A stretch of 64,000 bases of DNA. Source: Notolepis coatsorum (taxonomy: Eukaryota > Chordata > Actinopteri > Aulopiformes > Paralepididae). A program made the position numbers and the translations under genes. The notes under the pieces were generated by a model. That model was not told the DNA's origin and ran no database searches. It saw nothing but the letters and a program-made list of their open reading frames with translations. This document shows, piece after piece, positions 1-11,300 of the stretch. Position 1 is the stretch's first letter. Each line of letters starts with the position of its first letter. The stretch spans positions 23,980,471 to 24,044,470 of the forward strand of contig OZ020601.1 of NCBI GenBank assembly GCA_963971535.1, read 5' to 3'.

Positions 1-1
1 A

Positions 2-110
2 AACCCCACGGTTTTGTTCCACTGGTGCCCAGGTCCCCCGGTATGAATTGCCAACCCCACGGTTTTGTTCCACTGGTGCCCAGGTCCCCCAGTATGAATT
101 GCCAACCCCA
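2..110 (+). repeat. 51-bp tandem duplication in the gag-like frame
   Basis: The segment starting AACCCCACGGTTTTGTTCC occurs at position 2 and again at 53, and the first bases recur at 104, giving a period of 51. Because 51 is 17 codons, the duplication keeps the reading frame of the gag-like ORF open. The two copies differ at about one base, so the duplication is recent. Confidence 0.85.
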
Positions 111-1485
111 CAAACAGCTTCTCATGTAGATTTGAGTGGTCTCATCTCAGAGTTGGCCAGTCAGATCGGTCAGTCTATTGCGACCCAGTTACAGGGTGAC
201 AGGGGTGTTACTAGGTCCATGTCAGCAGAGAGCCCTAAATCGGAGCAGAGAGCTCCTGAGTTGAATTTGTCGGGTGTAAAGCTTGTCATGCAGTCCGATG
301 TTAAGGAGACACCAATTTTCAGGGGCGATGGCAGTGATAAATACGCTGTTCGTGAGTGGGTGGAAGTAGTGGGGGTGTATCTTATGAAGAGAAACACACC
401 GAAACACCAGCAGTCACAAGAGATATTGTCTAAGCTAATGGGGGGGGGGGGGGGGGGCGAAAGATGTAGTGAGGATTACGCTACGACACAACCCCACACT
501 TGACCCCATCAAAACTCCCGACTTGATATTTGACATACTGAAGCAGCACTTCGGTGAGCTATCTTACTCCTCCATGCCCATGGCTGACTTCTATAATACC
601 AAGCCACTGCAGCGGGAGGGAGTGATGGAGTACTGGATTAGACTGAACAATGCTATTGATATAGCAGATGAGTGTCTAAAGAGGCAGGGGCGTAGTGTTG
701 AGGATCCAGGACGTGAAGTGTCAATGATGTTCATTAAGTACTGTCCAGACCCGGTCCTTTTCAACAGGCTCAGCATCAGGGCGGCTGAAGAGTGGTCGAC
801 CAGCGAGGTTCAGGAGCGCATCGACAGCCTCCAGCGTGAGCTCAGGACATGCACCCAAGCCAGTTCTCAAGCCATGCAGATACATGCAGTGAGCCACACC
901 CAGACGGCCATATCACAGCATATGGAGAGACCACCGCCAGTGCATGTCAGCACAGCTTCACATCTCTCAGCTGTCCCAACTGCGGCAGCATACGATATGG
1001 CATCAGTCTCAGCCCTCACCCCACAGCTTTCGCCCACAGCAGCCCAGTTCATTCCGGCTCTGACAGCCGCTCTCACTCCACAACTTCCCCAGGTGCTAAT
1101 AGCCCCTCACCCGGTACCAGTGCCCACTGCTCAACCTGGTTTTGAGCCAGGTCATCGCCAGCCGGTTCCGGGCCTCACTGCAAATGTTGACGTAGATGGC
1201 ATGCGTACTCTATTCAGTCTCTTGGGTCGCATGATGACACAACAGAATGTGCAGGTGGCAGCTCATGCACCGGCCCCGCCAAGACAGTTTGCTCCGGGTC
1301 CTTTTCAGATGAGGAACTGCCGGGTCTGCGGTGATACCAGCCACTCCACGCTCATGCACTGCAGGAGAGAGAATCTGTGTCTCTCATGCTTCACTCCAGG
1401 TCATTGGAAGAGAGACTGCAACAGGCGTGGACAGAGGCAGTCAGGTCAGGGCGACCCCAGTCAGGATCAGCCTTCGGGAAACTAG
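48..1485 (+). pseudogene. Gag-like retroelement protein, frame broken at a poly-G run
   Basis: Two consecutive open frames (48-503 and 469-1485) read as one gag-like protein broken by a frame change near the G homopolymer at about 440-457. The second frame holds a capsid-like helical region (about residues 1-125), a Pro/Ala/Gln-rich linker (about 130-270), and two zinc-knuckle motifs near the C-terminus: CRVCGDTSHSTLMHC (CX2CX4HX5C) and CLSCFTPGHWKRDC (CX2CX4HX4C). Gag zinc knuckles bind RNA during assembly of retroelement particles. No protease, RT or envelope frame follows, so this is a degraded Ty3/Gypsy- or BEL-like element or a gag-derived gene. The window edge hides the 5' end. The homopolymer could be a sequencing error, in which case the frame may be intact. 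Confidence 0.7.
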
Positions 1486-1816
1486 AACACCCACACTCGG
1501 AGAGGGGCAGTGTGGGGGGTGGACAGCAGACCCTCAGTGAAGACTAACACGGGAGACAAGATCATTTTCAACCCCGTAGTGTCACGCTCCCAGACCAGCT
1601 CATGTCTGGGAGAGAGAATGCCCAAAGCAAAGAGTTGACAGTTGTGTCATGCCGCCATCTAGCGGTCACCTGCAGACGATGCAGTCAACACTGATCTTGC
1701 TTGGTCACATTAATAACATTCTACTGTGGCAATTAGTGTCTATGTTACAAGTGTTGTCTGTTTAGGTGTTTTCTGTGTTGGCATTCTTATTCTGTATTTT
1801 TGTATTTAGCCTAGTC
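1486..1816. other. Flank of gag-like frame, no gene seen
   Basis: After the TAG stop of the gag-like frame there is about 330 bp without a usable frame. I see no polypurine tract plus LTR pair, so the element end could not be placed. Confidence 0.5.
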
Positions 1817-1935
1817 CAGGGGTCTCAAACTCGCGGGCCAATTGCGGCCCGCGGGATGATATTTTGCGGCCCCCTACTTGACATCAAAGTTTAGTGTTAG
1901 TGCGGCCCGCACGCAACTTGTTGCCGAGTCGTTGC
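1817..1935. mobile_element. hAT (Charlie-type) terminal fragment
   Basis: Begins CAGGGGTCTCAAACTCGCGG, the typical terminus of Charlie-type hAT elements, followed by the characteristic GCGGCCCGCGGG and GTGCGGCCCGCACGC subterminal GC-rich motifs. Orientation and the partner end are uncertain. The hAT transposase start at 3798 may be part of the same element, separated by later sequence. Confidence 0.7.
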
Positions 1936-2325
1936 ACGAGTTAGAAGTTTTATTTATTTGATCATGTTATGGTTTGACACCGACCCCAAACGCACGACAC
2001 AAGAGAGTAGGAATTCAGAGTTGCCAAAAACAAGGGCTTGTTTATTGAGACTAATTAATGAGCACAGAATAGGCAAGTCTAACAAGACAGGTACACAAGC
2101 AAGGGGGGAAATGTTCTGCTGCTCTGCAGCTTCTCCCGTGGTGGTAGTAGGGGGTAGCAGATGCTGACGTCTGAACCGCTCTGCAGACTTCTCTCGGCAG
2201 AATCTCCGAGGTGTTGCGGAACCGAGAGAGAGAGAGAGGGAGCGAGTCAACAAGGGTGCAGGTAGAACGAGCAGGAGAACAGGAGAGGTGACTTGTACCC
2301 AAATACTAAGTTATCCAAGTGAACT

Positions 2326-2540
2326 AATCTTCGTGTAAATACACACAGTGAGCAAAATTCCAAAACACAATCCCAAGTGAATATCTTCGTGTAAATACAC
2401 ACAGTGAGCACTGTTCCAAAACACAATCCCAAGTGAATATCTTTGGTGCAAAAATAGACACTGAGAGTGAAGTCCAAAAAACAATCCAATGTGAATAATA
2501 TCTTCGGTGTGAAACAACACACAGTGGGAGATGTAAAGTC
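2326..2540 (+). repeat. Minisatellite, 56-61 bp unit, about 4 copies
   Basis: The motif TCTTCGTGTAAATACACAC starts at 2328 and 2384, with diverged copies at 2440 and 2501. Each is followed by CAGTGAG and CCAAAACACAATCC. The spacing is 56, 56 and 61 bp. Confidence 0.8.
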
Positions 2541-3637
2541 CCAAAATATTATCCCAGTGAGAACAACAAAAAGGCGATCGCTGGGTGAGTGACTGTCTGA
2601 TAAAAAAGGTGGTAATCTTCAGTGTTATAGAAACACACGAAAACGGAATTTGATCAAGACAGTCAGTAAAAAACTCACCCAGACGTAGTGCGTAATGGTG
2701 CTGGAACAGCAGCGGAGCGAGCGTGTCGCCACGGGGAAAAAGTGTCCAAGAGGAAGGCTTCTTGGAATATCCTGGAGGTAAAGCACAGAGAGCAAACAGC
2801 AGCAGCAGCAGGAACGGAGAATGCAAACAGAGAAATATCAAAACGATCCAACAAAACTAGAGTGGGGAAACGGGGTATAAATAATACGGGATTGATTGAT
2901 TGACAAGCAGTGACAGCTGGGGAATGTGATTGAAAAGCGTGTGGACGGGAGAGAACCAATCAACGACGTCTCTGACGACGTCACTGGGAAGAAGCGTGTG
3001 AATAGGGGAATGAAATGATTAACAGAAAACTCAAAGGGACAGAGCGAGTGGGAGAGCAGCGGACCAATCATCACAGTACTTCAAGAAGCCCGTGGTGGGG
3101 AAAGAGCCAAACCTTACAGATCACTTGTAGGCTATCATAGCGCAGGCTCATGACAGCAACGTTACGTTAGTGACTTGGTTGAAACGTGATTCCGGAGTGA
3201 TATCAAGTAAAGTGGAAGGCAAATGCATCCTCGCTATCCCCTCTGCGAGCAGTGCTCTGCATGTCTGCTGCACTGCCACTGTCTGTCTGTGTACGGGTCT
3301 GGTCCAATCACATTCAGCGTCAGAGTTTCTCCCCCCCACCCACAGTCTGCGAATCAGAGGCAGAGTAGGGGAGTAGGGCGGGTCTTCACGGAATGCGTGT
3401 CGTCTCTTTCAGTCCGAGTCAGAGCAGAGACTGTAGCCTTGCTCCCAGTTTTTGTTAAATGGAGTGTGTTGCGGTGGCGATTGAATGGAACTCGGTTGAC
3501 TCAGATCATCTTTAGCCTCGTAGGCATATTTATTTCTCAGGCGGGGCGAAATGCGGTCGTGGAACCGCTATATATATATATCAACAACAATCAATAACAA
3601 ATAATAGACCGGAACAGGAATGCGAAGGAGACGTCAG

Positions 3638-3645
3638 TGACGTCA
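3638..3645. promoter_or_regulatory. CRE-like palindrome TGACGTCA
   Basis: A perfect TGACGTCA lies inside ACGTCAGTGACGTCACGTA, so it is flanked by further half-sites. A related TGACGACGTCA sits near 2974. CREB/ATF factors bind such sites, but no transcript start is evident here. Confidence 0.3.
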
Positions 3646-3797
3646 CGTACTGGACATACTATATTGCCCTCTGTAGAACACAAATGAGTAAGGGCGCACA
3701 TAATAATAATAATACATTTAACAGATTTATCTCCGTGAGATAAATGTAGCTAGTTTCGCCAGCAGGCAGGCAGCAGAAAAATATGGGATCTTCAAAG

Positions 3798-3875
3798 ATG
3801 GCCAGTAAAAGAAAAGTCGACTGCAATTCAAAGGTGAATGGACTGAAAAATATGTGTTCATCACACTTTTTACTG
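3798..3875 (+). pseudogene. Start of GTF2IRD2-like hAT transposase, truncated
   Basis: The ATG at 3798 opens MASKRKVDCNSK. After a one-base frame change the sequence continues GEWTEKYVFITL. This matches the N-terminal layout of the GTF2IRD2-like/ZBED hAT transposases that are abundant in fish. The frame is lost after about 25 codons where unrelated LINE-tail sequence follows, so only the transposase start survives. It fits with the Charlie-type terminus at 1817. The family assignment is from memory of the N-terminal motif. Confidence 0.5.
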
Positions 3876-3979
3876 TGCGTTCTATCTTATTATTTTTAGC
3901 CTATTTTAAACTGAATCAAACCGCACTTTTTTACTCTATCTAATCTATTCTATTTTATTATTTATATTGTTGAAGAACT

Positions 3980-4252
<273 letters not shown>

Positions 4253-4715
4253 TATCATAAAAGTTAGCCAGTGTGAAAAGTTTGATCTAACAAAGTTGGC
4301 CTTAAGCAAAACTGAATCAGTGCAGAAGGCATAGTAAAGCTATTATATCAACCCTGAGCAGCTAAGGTAGCGTACTGCATGTGCTTATCAGGAAATGAAA
4401 GACAATATATTTTTTTTATTATTTTTTTTAAACACTGAGCCTGAGTGACAATAGCCTGTAATCTAGAGCTCCTTCATACTTTTAGTCAGGAGAAGGTCAT
4501 GGTTTCTCCATAGTACCTGTTTAGCACTGCAGCTCAGTGCAGGGTGGGGGCGACTCAGTCACGTGATTATTGGCTTGAACACAGTGTGTCTACAAACCTG
4601 TCTATACTGTACTGTAATCATCAAAGATGGAGGTGCTGGAGTAGCTTCCCTTCTGTGCAAAGATTCTGCTCCTCTCTTCATGGATCCATCAGTTCCCATC
4701 TTACCAGGATCCCTT

Positions 4716-4717
<2 letters not shown>
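4253..4717. other. No gene seen
   Basis: About 460 bp of AT-rich sequence between the ATT and CT microsatellites. No frame, splice-bounded exon or repeat was recognised. Confidence 0.5.
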
Positions 4718-4790
<73 letters not shown>

Positions 4791-5065
4791 CTCTCTCTCT
4801 CCCTCCCCCCTCTCTCTCTTTCTCTTTCTATTAATCACTATCTCTATTCTCTCTCTCCTCCTCTCTCTCTCTGTATTCTCTCTCCCTCTCTCTCTCCTCT
4901 CCCTCTCTTTCTCTATCTACATTTTTCTATTGTCCCTCTCTATTCTCTCTGTCTTTCTATACTCTATCTTTTCTCTATCTCTCTTCTCTCGCTCTACTCC
5001 CTCTCTCTCCCTATGCTCTCTTTCTCCATTATCTACAGTATAATATTATATTCCCTCTCTCTCTA

Positions 5066-5113
<48 letters not shown>

Positions 5114-5130
5114 TATCCCTCTCTCTCTGG
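4718..5130 (+). repeat. (CT)n polypyrimidine microsatellite, interrupted
   Basis: Pure CT runs at about 4720-4790 and 5070-5112 flank a degenerate CT/CCT/TAT-rich middle. The whole tract is strongly strand-asymmetric (pyrimidine on plus). Confidence 0.95.
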
Positions 5131-5261
5131 TGTCTCTCTGCCAGCGTTGATATAAGTGTCTGTGACTCAGTGTCTGTGACTCAGTCCCTAAGAAGGTGGA
5201 ATGTTTTAGTGTTCACACATTTCTCTCTCTCTGACCTCGAATAACTCTTCTCTCCTTGCAG

Positions 5262-5407
5262 AAATCCCTTTCCTTTGGATCCTTGTGCACCGGCAGTCAT
5301 GTGACAGATCTGTGGATGAGAAGTAGATTAGGGCTAAGCGGTCTCGCCGCTATGGGAGGACACGTCAAAATGCAGAAGAATGGAAACTATGCCATAACCC
5401 TGGACTG
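5262..5407 (+). CDS. Candidate internal exon, gene unknown
   Basis: A 146-bp island is preceded by a good acceptor (TCTCTCCTTGCAG ending at 5261, behind a long polypyrimidine tract) and followed by a GTATGG donor at 5408. One frame is open across it and reads KSLSFGSLCTGSHVTDLW near the start and HVKMQKNGNYAITLDW at the end. I do not recognise the protein. Chance is possible because the window contains much CT-rich sequence that imitates acceptors. Another exon-like island with the same orientation lies at 8236-8431. Confidence 0.25.
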
Positions 5408-6045
<638 letters not shown>

Positions 6046-6184
6046 AAGATGGAGTGAAGTAGTGAATTAATGTAAATAATAATAATAGACTTTATTTATT
6101 ATAATAGTGAGTCACAGCTGTAAAAATAGACCAGAATAAAATGTGTGCAGAGAATAAGAAAAAGGGTAAAAACAATGCAGGTAG

Positions 6185-6595
6185 GTGCGGCTGGGTAGCT
6201 CAGTGGAGAATACACTTGCCTACCACCGCAGAGACTCTGGGACCAGCTGTCAGCGGTACCTCCGGCTTGGTCAGTCGTCCCTACTAACACACTTGGCAGT
6301 GTTAGCGGGTGGGAAGCCGGCGGGGTATGTGTCCTGGTCGTTGTAAACTGCGGTTCCTACTGGTCGGTCGGGGCGCCTGTTCAGCAGGGAGGGGATCGGG
6401 GGGAAATAGCGTGAACCTCTGCACGTGTTACATTCCCCCAATGAGAGTCCTCGCTGTCAGGTGAAAAGAAGCAGATGGCTGACTCCACATGTATCGGAGG
6501 AGGCATGTGGTAGTTCTACACCCTCCCTAGGCCGACAGTGGGGCAATGTGCGCAACAACCAGGAAGGGAATTGGCATAACGATTTTTATAAATAA
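6185..6595 (+). mobile_element. tRNA-derived SINE, family A, copy 1
   Basis: The head reads GGGTAGCTCAGTGGAGAATAC, a tRNA-like A-box region. The body includes GTCAGTCGTCCCTACTAACAC, CCACATGTATCGGAGGAGGC and the 3' motif GAATTGGCATAACG. The same blocks in the same order form the copy at 47874-48245. The upstream neighbour (about 6080-6120) looks like a reversed LINE tail. Confidence 0.75.
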
Positions 6596-7159
6596 ATAAA
6601 AATGCAGGTAATAGCACAATAAAATAGATGTAATTTATAATCACAGTGAGGAGGTAATGAGTGCAATGTGGCAGCATATATTGGCCTGGCGGAGATGTGC
6701 TCTCCACTGAGCACAGCCTTCTAGTTATGATGTCATTACTCTCTGATGCCACTGCACTCATTACATATCTGACAGTGTAGCTGACTCAGAAGTTGAGACA
6801 TATTTCATTGTGAGATTTATTTAATTAGTTTCTGTTTCACAAATTCATGATTTTTAGACTTTTAGACTACATAAATATCAGTTCAGATCTAAAATACACC
6901 GAAGTGAAACATTTCAGTTAGAAATGATGTGCTTTGATTTGCTGTTTTATTGTGAATCAGAGTCATGGGTCACATGACTAGAGTTAAGTGAATTGCATTA
7001 TGGGTCAGAATCAACACGTCTGTGTGAAGTTCAGTTCTATATGTGGTCTAAGAGGCGCACATGGAAATTGTCTTTTATTTTATTTATATACGTTTGTTTA
7101 GTTGTGCATTCATATGGACAATGTGATTTTATCAATTATATTTTAGTTTCATCATATAA
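6596..7159. other. No gene seen
   Basis: About 560 bp of AT-rich single-copy-looking sequence. No exon or repeat was recognised. Confidence 0.5.
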
Positions 7160-7560
7160 CCTTATTGGTAAACTTCCCCCTTACATCACAACACTGTTGG
7201 AATGGAATCTTGGAACATATTCTACACGTTCAAATGACTGGCTGGTTCTCAGGGTTCCTGGAGTTTGCTCTGAACTACAGTAGGAAAAACTGCTTTTTCC
7301 TTTGATGCTTCCAACACCTGGAATGTCCTCCAACTGACTCTGCAGCTGAAGGTTCTTCCTTCTCTCTCTGCATTTAAAGGTATGATCTCCTACCACTGTG
7401 TTAACTTGTATCTGTATTAGCTGATTGATTATTCTTATTTGTTGTGCCTATATGTATGAATCTACTGATAACTGTGTCTTTGTTTTGTAAACTCGTCATC
7501 ACTGTAAATTAGCATAAACTCAGTGTCTCACAAGTTGAAATAAAGGTTTGAAATTAAAAT
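7160..7560 (+). pseudogene. LINE ORF2 C-terminal fragment and 3' UTR, copy 1
   Basis: The plus frame reads GKLPPYITTLLEWNLGTYST, then RSNDWLVLRVPGVCSEL, a C-terminal region common to fish LINE ORF2 proteins. After a stop the related frame continues with an AFSFDASNTWNVLQ-like segment. The 3' end AATAAAGGTTTGAA at about 7541-7555 is shared with the copy at 32400-33225. No RT domain remains. Confidence 0.65.
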
Positions 7561-7636
7561 GAAATATTCTCACTTTATATCCTCTGACCATTTATTTGAT
7601 AGACATAACCTGCTGATATGGTTTCAGCAAACTATA

Positions 7637-7900
7637 GATTAGATTAGATTAGCGTCAAATGTATTATCATTGTACAGCAAAAAGTACAGTACAACAAAAA
7701 GAAGTTTGGCATCCCACCAGAGTGCAAATAAAACGGTAAAGTGCAATGGTAATATACAATGTACAGGTGATTAAACTGGGTATAAAATATGTATTTATTA
7801 TTAAGTATAAACTATACTCCTAGTTCTGTAGCAGAGAACTCAGACAAATCTGTTCATTTAGACCTGTAAGTTACAGTGAAATGTATGATGCACTTATGTA
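7637..7900 (-). mobile_element. LINE tail with (TAATC)n end, minus strand
   Basis: AGATTAGATTAGATTAGCG at about 7637 is, on the minus strand, a (TAATC)n tail following a short AT-rich 3' UTR. Fish Rex1/CR1-like LINEs often end in such short tandem tails. The inner boundary is uncertain. Confidence 0.4.
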
Positions 7901-8235
7901 TGATGTATGAGGCTTAAACACAAAGGGTTCCTCAGCCAGGACATTAACATGAGGGACGTATTGACTGTGAAGGAGGTGGATTCAAAAACAATCCTTTTAT
8001 GTTTTTATTCCTTCTGGTTTTCACAGTGTCTGTTGACTTGCAAAGGAGAGAGAATGAATCACCGCGACTTTATGGCGTGTGGCCATTACTTCACTGGGCC
8101 TGTGTAGCTACAGACAGCATCACGAATGATCAGAACTAACCGGTTCCTACGTTGAAGTGATAGAAGTGAGTGATTCATTTAGGTTATACTTCTTTATCTT
8201 TCTCTCTTTCTTTATCTTTTGGAATGCTGCTACAG
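7901..8235. other. No gene seen; pyrimidine tract leads to candidate exon
   Basis: Contains a TTTTTATTCCTTCTGGTTTTCACAG acceptor-like stretch near 8001-8025 and the TCTTTCTCTCTTTCTTT tract before 8235. No supported frame was found. Confidence 0.35.
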
Positions 8236-8431
8236 GGGGGGAAGCCACGGAGCTGCCAGCTCACATCTTCACATAGAAATCTCTGTCATGCATATGAAAT
8301 CGAACCATATTTTGAGAGGATATACGCATCGTTTATACTTCCCCTCCGGATGCAATGCGTCCGCCGCACAGATGTACATCAAAGTGTTGGACGCAGATGA
8401 AAAGATCCAGTTCGTCAACATCACCAGCTGA
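8236..8431 (+). CDS. Candidate terminal exon, gene unknown
   Basis: A pyrimidine tract and GCTGCTACAG acceptor (ending 8235) precede 196 bp open in one frame to a TGA at 8429-8431. The C-terminal part reads LYFPSGCNASAAQMYIKVL, then DADEKIQFVNITS. Composition and CpG content look more coding-like than the surrounding CA/CT repeats. I do not recognise the product. It could be the last exon of the same unknown gene as 5262-5407, or chance. Confidence 0.3.
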
Positions 8432-8469
8432 TCACGCACTACAGGACAGTGTACTGGGAACCTGACAGA

Positions 8470-8659
8470 CCATCACTCTCACACACACACTCACCCACTC
8501 ATGCACACACACACACACACACACATACGCACACACACAGAGAGAGAGAGATAGACATACTGTACAGTACACACAGATGACAGAGTGACACACACACACA
8601 CACACTACACACACACACACACAGACATAGAAACAGACAGACAGACACATGCACACACG

Positions 8660-8713
<54 letters not shown>

Positions 8714-8735
8714 CACACACGCACTCACAGGTCAC
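8470..8735 (+). repeat. (CA)n microsatellite, interrupted
   Basis: ACAC runs at 8480-8535, 8588-8625 and 8650-8728, with GCAC, GACA and GAGAGA interruptions. Confidence 0.95.
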
Positions 8736-9180
8736 AGACCCACATCCCATCAACCAATAGACAGTTTAATAGGTACATCATCAGAACAGCCTGAATGCTC
8801 TGGGCTGTGGTTTCTACTAAGTGTTCTAAACGGCCCATAGAGATGATGGTCCACAATGATATCCGTCCTCATAGCAACCATCACACACCACTCTCAAAGT
8901 CCTGTGTAGGCCAGTAGACATTTTACCAGTCAATCAAATGGTAACTGAATCCTTGGAACACTTGACTCCCTGCATCACACAGTAGCACAGCACAGCCATG
9001 AGACTGTCTATAAGAGTGATTTACAAGGATGATGTCACTTATTAACCAGAGGCCTATGAGTCTGCATACATCAAACAGAAATTAAGATGTTGTAAACCAC
9101 TTCAATGCAGAGGTGGAGATTTATTGAACACCAGAGAGTGGGGACAAGCAAGTGCACATCGATGCTGCCTGAGGAAGAGC
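8736..9180. other. No gene seen
   Basis: About 440 bp of ordinary non-coding sequence between the CA repeat and the 24-bp minisatellite. Confidence 0.5.
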
Positions 9181-9322
9181 TTTAACCCTTGTGTGGTGTT
9201 CTCCTTTAACCATTGTGTGGTGTTCTCCTTTAACCATTGTGTGGTGTTCTCCTTTAACCCTTGTGTGGTGTTCTCCTCTAACCCTTGTGTGGTGTTCTCC
9301 TTTAACCATTGTGTGGTGTTCT
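9181..9322 (+). repeat. 24-bp minisatellite of TTTAACC(C/A)TTGTGTGGTG units
   Basis: Six units start at 9181, 9205, 9229, 9253, 9277 and 9301, each TTTAACCNTTGTGTGGTGTT plus CTCC. The unit looks like the TTAACCCTTGTGTGGTGTTC end of TTAA-target (piggyBac-like) elements of fish, here multiplied in tandem. Confidence 0.9.
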
Positions 9323-9513
9323 TGTGTGTGTCATCAACCACAAGCGTATCTTGAATTCTGTGTATGTCATTCTCAAGGTCTTGTTTGAAGCATACTCCTA
9401 ATATTAGTATTCTACACTTCAAGGTTCTCACATTGAAATTGTAGAATTTTCATGAATTGGGTTAGATTATAGGCTTTCTAAAACGTTGAAAGTAGAAGTT
9501 CTTGTATAGAAAC
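9323..9513. other. Flank of the 24-bp array
   Basis: About 190 bp continuing from the array. It may be subterminal sequence of the same TTAA-type element, but no second end is seen. Confidence 0.3.
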
Positions 9514-9610
9514 TAAGGCTGTCAATCGATTAAAATATTTAATCTGATTAATCGCATGATTGTCCATAGTTAACTCATGATTAATCGCAAATGAATCGGA
9601 CCAGACCTTA
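9514..9610. mobile_element. hAT-like end (AATCGATT/TTAATCG motifs), fragment
   Basis: TAAGGCTGTCAATCGATTAA followed by repeated TTAATCGCA motifs is typical of one end of a common fish hAT family. No matching opposite end was found in the following 1.5 kb. A reversed trace of the same motif (TGTTGACAGCCCTAC) lies inside the hAT copy at 41239-41622. Confidence 0.5.
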
Positions 9611-9839
9611 GATAATTCCTGGAAAGCTGAGTTATAGGGCGCTACGTGAATTCTACTAAAAGCATTGGCGTTTCATCCCTGGACACGCTACTATTTCCAA
9701 ATCAAATGTATATAATAGGTATTATGTTTCATCATGAATGCATGAAAGAGCGGGGTCGTTTCTGATGCTTTGATTGCCAGTAACGGCATTCGTTTTGAAC
9801 ACTACACACGCTGATCAGCTGGATGGATATGAAAACATT

Positions 9840-10460
9840 GCAGGATCAAGCTGGAATTGACGTCAGATAGTCCTTACCTTTGATCGGGGGTATTCCAAAA
9901 AGAATATTCCAATTGTTTGATCGCCATCTTGTCCATCTGGTCCACGACATAATCCGGCACAACACATGCATCGAGTGTCCCGGACACTTTTCAATGTGAT
10001 CGAGTGAACCTCTAGGCTTCCCTGTACTAACATTCTCCGCCCGGTGGTATTTAAATGTAACACACGGTCTGGAACAGGGTTTACTGCACTCTCGATACTG
10101 CCACCTAGCCGGATCTGGCCGGTACTGCACCCTCTGCGTCCCAGTATGCCTTTTAACGGCAACATACAGGTCCGTGACATTGAATAGAATATTAAAATCG
10201 AAAAAGGAAAACGGACCAAATAACGTATATATACGTGGTTGGCGTTCAACGGTTGTCGAGCAAACACGTACAGATGCAGCCATTAGTTTCTCTAACCATT
10301 TTGCCGCGACGAGCGCACAGTGGTCTCACGTCATTGGAATTCATTAGGAAACCAGGCTGCTGTTCTGTTTTATGCCGCCAGGAGGTGCAAAGTCGACGGG
10401 CGGCTGTCTGTTGACTTCCTCATCACTGTGCCTTTGTGTTGATAACAGGCGAGCCACTGT
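9840..10460. promoter_or_regulatory. CpG-rich island, likely promoter region
   Basis: CpG dinucleotides are dense here (for example GCCGCGACGAGCGCAC at about 10302 and GGCGTTCAACGGTTGTCGAG at about 10241) against a CpG-poor background. A CGTATATATACG TATA-like motif lies at about 10225 on the minus-strand side of the candidate first exon. This fits an unmethylated promoter with transcription to the left. Confidence 0.45.
9878..10283 (-). CDS. Candidate first exon of an unidentified gene
   Basis: On the minus strand this segment ends in CAAAG|GTAAGG, a consensus splice donor (intron begins at 9877). Three frames are open up to that donor. One starts MAASVRVCSTTVER at 10283 (about 135 codons). 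A second starts MSRTCMLPLKGILGRR at about 10192. A short third frame starts at 9936 and reads MDKMAIKQLEYSFWNTPDQ. The third looks most protein-like, with the upstream part as 5' UTR; the first is the longest. I recognise none of them. The CpG island supports a real transcription start. No downstream exon could be linked. Confidence 0.35.
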
Positions 10461-11094
10461 CAATGTTGGCACGGCGGAGACTGAGAGAGACTTGTTTATT
10501 GTGAATTGAAAATACGCCGGTAAAGTGGGGAGGGAGACTTGTGTATTCAAGTAAGCTATAATACAGTATATAATATGGCCACCAGACATATTCTCTCCGT
10601 GAAATTGCATTTCTCCGTAGCGCAAAAAGCTGTTTTCTTTTACTTTGAAAAATGGTCACTTCCGCCTATGTACTATGTATGAATCTCACTTTCAACTTTC
10701 GGTGATCAGTACTCAGCTATGAATGAAAATACGTTGCTAAGCTAGCGAACATATTTGCATTCCTTATTCATTTCAGTAATGTTATGTTTTCAAAGAAGAG
10801 GAAATGCACATTCAACGCACAGAACAAAATGCGATGCCATCTTTGGACACAGGACATGTCAAGATAGATCTGGAATGCAACTATGTTTGGATTAATGCCT
10901 TGAAACTCGAAAGACAGTAAATAAACGAACTAATAAAACGCTCAAAACTATGTTCCAACTTGTGTATTGTTTTCATAAACATTGTTGGCGCAGATTGAGT
11001 TAATGTTATGTTACCTAAATGTCATATAAGTGAATTGTATAGAAACAACTCACCAAAATGTACTATTTCACCCACCCCCCACCCCCTCCCTTGC
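10461..11094. other. No gene seen
   Basis: Flank of the CpG island grading into AT-rich sequence. It contains AATAAACGAACTAATAAAACG near 10919, a possible plus-strand poly(A) signal, but no supported frame. Confidence 0.35.
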
Positions 11095-11297
11095 CATACC
11101 TTATAACTGACCAGACCTTAGTTATAACTAACTAGACCTTAGTCATAATAACTCACCAGACCTTAGTTATAACTGACAGGTCTTAGTTATAACTGACCAG
11201 ACCTTAGTTATAACTGACCAGACCTTAGTTATAACTGACAGGTCTTAGTTATAACTGACCAGACCTTAGTTATAACTGACCAGACCTTAGTTATAAC
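11095..11297 (+). repeat. 21-bp minisatellite (TTAGTTATAACTGACCAGAC)
   Basis: About nine units of a 21-bp repeat containing GTTATAACTGACCAGACC, with a GACAGGTC variant. The array is broken at 11297 by a hAT element, and one more unit start (GTTATAACTGACCAG) follows that element at 13856, so the array is older than the insertion. Confidence 0.92.
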
Positions 11298-11300
11298 CAG

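Larger units (their letters stand above)
1936..3797. other. Non-coding block between hAT end and hAT transposase start
   Basis: No convincing gene. The block holds a 56-bp tandem repeat (2326-2540), a purine-rich stretch around 2220-2250, several CCAAT motifs (about 2956, 3063, 3304) and CRE-like motifs (2974-2985 and 3638-3645). The mix resembles promoter or LTR sequence, but I found no terminal repeats to define an element. Confidence 0.4.

Noticed and set aside
48-1485. Endogenous retrovirus provirus
   Set aside because: Only a gag-like frame is present; no pol, envelope or LTR pair is visible in the window.
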